The notes beneath the pieces are model-generated. The model had not been told where the DNA came from, searched no databases, and worked only from the letters and a program-made list of their open reading frames with translations. DNA of 64,000 bases from Sphingobium wenxiniae (GTDB taxonomy: Bacteria > Pseudomonadota > Alphaproteobacteria > Sphingomonadales > Sphingomonadaceae), in assembly GCF_007830065.1 (NCBI RefSeq), contig NZ_VLKK01000005.1:124001-188000 (forward strand), written 5' to 3'. This document shows positions 61,334 to 64,000 of the stretch, one piece after another. The first letter of the stretch is position 1; the number at the start of each line of letters is the position of its first letter. The translations under genes and the position numbers were made by a program.

Positions 61334-61539
61334 CGGCGGTCCTTTGGCTGCTGATCCGGGGCTCAGCTTAGGCGATTTTGTCGGAAGGCGGAAGCGTCTC
61401 GTCCGGTAAAGCGGCATCGTTACGCCGGAGGCATGGTTGCGCTTTTGCGCGGATGCCGCCAAATTACGGCGGCATCGCCCCATGTCGGACGTTTTGACCT
61501 CTTCCCCCCGATGCCTTTGTTGCTTAGCATGGGGGCATC

Positions 61540-61737
61540 ATGAGCAAGACCCAGGACAATTCGCCAGAAACTGCGCCCCAAGCCGTTGAGGAGAAAGGCG
61601 CGTCAATCAATCCTCCCGCCGGAAAGGCGCCGCCGCGCAAGGGTGGCGGCAAGGGTGTCTGGGTGGGAACCGCCGCAGGCATAGGCTCAGCCGCGATCGT
61701 CGCGGCGCTGCTCTATGCGAACAAGAAGCGGACCTGA
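61540..61737 (+). CDS. Small membrane protein with a Gly-rich helix
   Basis: The protein has 65 residues. A hydrophilic, Pro-rich N terminus (MSKTQDNSPETAPQAVEEKG) leads to a basic patch (RKGGGKG) and one helix (GTAAGIGSAAIVAALLYANK). GGGGG precedes the ATG. Function unknown. Confidence 0.7.
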   Translation: MSKTQDNSPETAPQAVEEKGASINPPAGKAPPRKGGGKGVWVGTAAGIGSAAIVAALLYANKKRT

Positions 61738-61790
61738 CCTTTCCGGCTTCCGGTAGGAAAGGGCGATTGGGTGATTTTCAAACCTTGCCG

Positions 61791-61964
61791 GATGGCGGCA
61801 ATGGGTGGTTTGCTGCCATTCCCCACTCGTCATGCCAGCGAAAGCTGGCGTCTCTCTTCGTAGGCACGACCCAGCTCAAGGGAGATCCCAGCTTTCGCTG
61901 GGATGCCGGGCATTGAACGTCCGCTCCTGGCCGCCATCGCACAACGAGGTCTGCAAGCTCCATA
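61791..61964. repeat. Dispersed repeat family A, copy 2
   Basis: The order of blocks is the same as at 24848-25028: ATGGGTGG, CATGCCAGCGAAAGCTGGC, CTCTTCGTAGGCACGACCCA, GATCCCAGCTTTCGCTGGGA, TTGAACGTCCGCTCC, TGCAAGCTCCATA. The hairpin core is intact. It occupies the gene-free interval 61738-62063 before the EF-hand gene. Confidence 0.8.
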
Positions 61965-62063
61965 ATCGCAAAAAAAAGCGGCGCGGCCTTTCGCTCGCGC
62001 CGCCTCGATGCGACCCTTGGGAATTTCGTTCCTGCTTCGTGACAGGACTGCCTGTCGGTCGGG

Positions 62064-62486
62064 TCAGCCCGCGCTGCCGCTGAGGAAGGCGACGAGTTCC
62101 GGCTTGCTGACCGATGCGCTCTTGTCCGTATCCGCGGTGGTGAAGGCGCCGTCAGCCCAGGCCGTCACCTCCGCGGGCGCCAGCGTCTTTCCGGTCGCTT
62201 TCATTTCCTGATCCTTCAGCGCGACCATCCACTTGGAAAATTCCGCCTTGTCGAGCTGCCCGTCCTTGTTGGTGTCATAGGCGGGAAATTCGCTTTCCAC
62301 GATGGATGCGACCGTGTTCGCCTGGCCGGAAGGCGCGGCTTCCGGTTGCGCGGCCGCGCCGGGCTGGGCGGGGGTCGCCGCTTGGGGAGCGGCCGGCGTC
62401 GTGCCCTGCTGGGGCGCCGTGGCTTCCTGCGCGACCGCAGGGGCGGTAATGGCGAGAGCGGTCGAGAAAAGAAGTGTACGTAGCAT
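62064..62486 (-). CDS. Exported EF-hand protein
   Basis: The protein has 140 residues. A signal peptide (MLRTLLFSTALAITAPAVAQ) is followed by an Ala/Pro/Gln-rich linker. One canonical EF-hand loop (DTNKDGQLDKAE) and a weaker one (DTDKSASVSKPE) follow. It probably binds calcium in the periplasm or outside the cell. The Pro-rich linker may anchor or space the domain. Function otherwise unknown. Confidence 0.88.
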   Translation of the reverse strand: MLRTLLFSTALAITAPAVAQEATAPQQGTTPAAPQAATPAQPGAAAQPEAAPSGQANTVASIVESEFPAYDTNKDGQLDKAEFSKWMVALKDQEMKATGKTLAPAEVTAWADGAFTTADTDKSASVSKPELVAFLSGSAG

Positions 62487-62749
62487 ATTGGTCTCCTGAA
62501 TTATCATTCTCTCGATGAATTCGTTCTCATCGAGGGTTTGACCGAGTAATATCCCAATACTCGACTAGGTTCCTGAATGGTCGTTCATGATCTTCCATCT
62601 GTCTTTGCAAGCTGGTCATTTCGGCTGTAAATTCTATCGTAATTGCGGTGAATGGATGCGGATTTCGATCCGCCGTCTGCCGATTTGCTCTTGGAAACGG
62701 ACGCTGCTAGGCGGCGCGGCAACCCTTCATCCATCATGCAGGATTCGCC

Positions 62750-64000
62750 ATGGTCCCTCGCTACGCCCGCCCGCACATGACCGCTCTCTGGGAACCGGAA
62801 GCCCGCTTCCGCATCTGGTTCGAGATCGAGGCGCACGCTACCGAAGCGCTGGGCGACCTTGGCGTGGTGCCCAAATCGGCGGCCAAGGCGCTGTGGGACT
62901 GGTGGGCGATCAACCCCGCCATCGACGTGCCCGCGATCGACGCGATCGAGGCCGTCACCAAGCATGACGTCATCGCCTTCCTCACCTGGGTCGCGGAGCA
63001 GGTGGGCGACGAAGCGCGCTTCATGCACCAGGGAATGACGTCGAGCGACGTGCTGGACACCTGCCTTGCGGTGCAGCTTTCGCGGGCGGCGGATATTTTG
63101 ATCGACGATCTCGACAAGCTGCTGGAGGTCGTCAAGCGCCGCGCCTTCGAACATAAGCTGACCCCGACCATCGGCCGCAGCCATGGCATCCATGCGGAGC
63201 CTGTGACTTTCGGTCTCAAGATGGCGGAAGCCTATGCGGAGTTCTCCCGCTGCAAGGCGCGGCTGATCGCGGCGCGGGAAGAAGTCGCCACCTGCGCCAT
63301 TTCGGGCGCGGTCGGCACCTTCGCCAATATCGATCCGCGCGTGGAAGAGCATGTCGCGGCGAAGCTGGGCCTTGCTATCGAGCCGGTCTCCACGCAGGTC
63401 ATCCCGCGCGACCGTCACGCGATGTTCTTCGCGACGCTGGGCGTCATCGCTTCGTCCATCGAGCGGCTGGCGGTGGAAGTGCGCCACCTCCAGCGGACCG
63501 AAGTGCTGGAGGCGGAGGAATATTTCTCGCCGGGGCAGAAGGGCAGCAGCGCCATGCCGCACAAGCGCAACCCGGTGCTGACGGAGAACCTGACCGGCCT
63601 TGCCCGCATGGTCCGCAGCTACGCCATGCCCGCGATGGAGAATGTGGCGCTCTGGCACGAGCGGGACATCAGCCATTCGTCGGTGGAACGCTATATCGGG
63701 CCGGATGCGACCATCACGCTGGATTTCGCGTTGGGCCGCCTGACCGGGGTGATCGACAAACTGCTCGTCTACCCTGAGCGGATGATGAAGAATCTCGACA
63801 AGATGGGCGGGCTTGTCCATTCGCAGCGGGTGCTGCTGGCGCTGACGCAGGCGGGGGTGAGCCGCGAGGACAGCTATCGTTACGTCCAGCGCAATGCGAT
63901 GAAGGTGTGGGAATCGGACGGCCGGCTTTCTCTGATGGAATTGCTGAAGGCTGATCCGGACGTATCCGCGGCGCTGACCGCGGAGCAGATCGAGGAGAAG
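62750..64000 (+). CDS. purB: Adenylosuccinate lyase, partial at right edge
   Basis: About 417 residues are visible; the C terminus lies beyond the window. The start MVPRYARPHMTALWEPEARF is typical. The catalytic His region IGRSHGIHAEPVTFGLKMAE and the signature GSSAMPHKRNP (with the flexible catalytic loop) are complete. It acts twice in purine synthesis, in splitting SAICAR and adenylosuccinate. The frame is open to the last base. Confidence 0.97.
   Translation, partial: MVPRYARPHMTALWEPEARFRIWFEIEAHATEALGDLGVVPKSAAKALWDWWAINPAIDVPAIDAIEAVTKHDVIAFLTWVAEQVGDEARFMHQGMTSSDVLDTCLAVQLSRAADILIDDLDKLLEVVKRRAFEHKLTPTIGRSHGIHAEPVTFGLKMAEAYAEFSRCKARLIAAREEVATCAISGAVGTFANIDPRVEEHVAAKLGLAIEPVSTQVIPRDRHAMFFATLGVIASSIERLAVEVRHLQRTEVLEAEEYFSPGQKGSSAMPHKRNPVLTENLTGLARMVRSYAMPAMENVALWHERDISHSSVERYIGPDATITLDFALGRLTGVIDKLLVYPERMMKNLDKMGGLVHSQRVLLALTQAGVSREDSYRYVQRNAMKVWESDGRLSLMELLKADPDVSAALTAEQIEEK

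Overview
The window reads as the chromosome of an alphaproteobacterium of the Sphingomonadaceae, most likely Sphingobium or a close relative. The evidence is the high GC content, the alphaproteobacterial cell-cycle proteins TrcR and RcdA, the type of DksA with a degenerate zinc finger, the TamA/TamB pair, a VPAP-type sorting tail, and a gene transfer agent (GTA) cluster in the RcGTA gene order. No tRNA, rRNA, CRISPR array, integrase or transposase was seen.

Layout. Positions 1-3395 hold the end of the 2-oxoglutarate dehydrogenase operon (sucB, lpd) and a glutathione S-transferase. Positions 3551-21032 hold a complete-looking GTA structural cluster: small and large terminase, portal, DUF6127, prohead protease, capsid, head-tail connector, tail terminator, tail tube, gp10, tail chaperone, short tape measure, DUF2460 with a large N-terminal extension, DUF2163, NlpC/P60 peptidase, a short megatron and DUF2793. 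It is interrupted by a peptidase-S74 fibre with a small adaptor, and by three small host-type genes, two of them antisense. From 21211 onward come ordinary chromosomal genes: OmpA, SodC, a frameshifted thpR, a BI-1 protein, clpA, a quinone oxidoreductase, an LpxH-like hydrolase with a glycosyltransferase, trcR, fadD, msrA, sua5, a DUF815 ATPase, a sugar dehydrogenase, argC with a C40 peptidase and a MarR regulator, an M17 aminopeptidase, rimO, a K+ channel with nlpD-surE-serS, a Ser-rich exported protein, dksA, PilZ, two DUF465 proteins, rcdA, tamA-tamB, a beta-barrel protein, lapA-pyrF, an EF-hand protein, and the start of purB at the right edge.

How the parts work together. The GTA genes overlap or abut and all read rightward from a plausible sigma-70-type promoter at 3419-3447. 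Hairpins with U-tracts lie in front of the small terminase, portal, capsid and fibre genes. Three of them end only 15-22 nt before a start codon, which suggests controlled read-through. Two families of dispersed palindromic repeats occupy several intergenic gaps, and one copy supplies the last codons of the prohead protease gene.

Limits. All calls are from motif recognition and gene order, without database searches. Start codons were chosen from Shine-Dalgarno matches, overlaps and family N-termini. Product names for small or unrecognised genes are deliberately vague.
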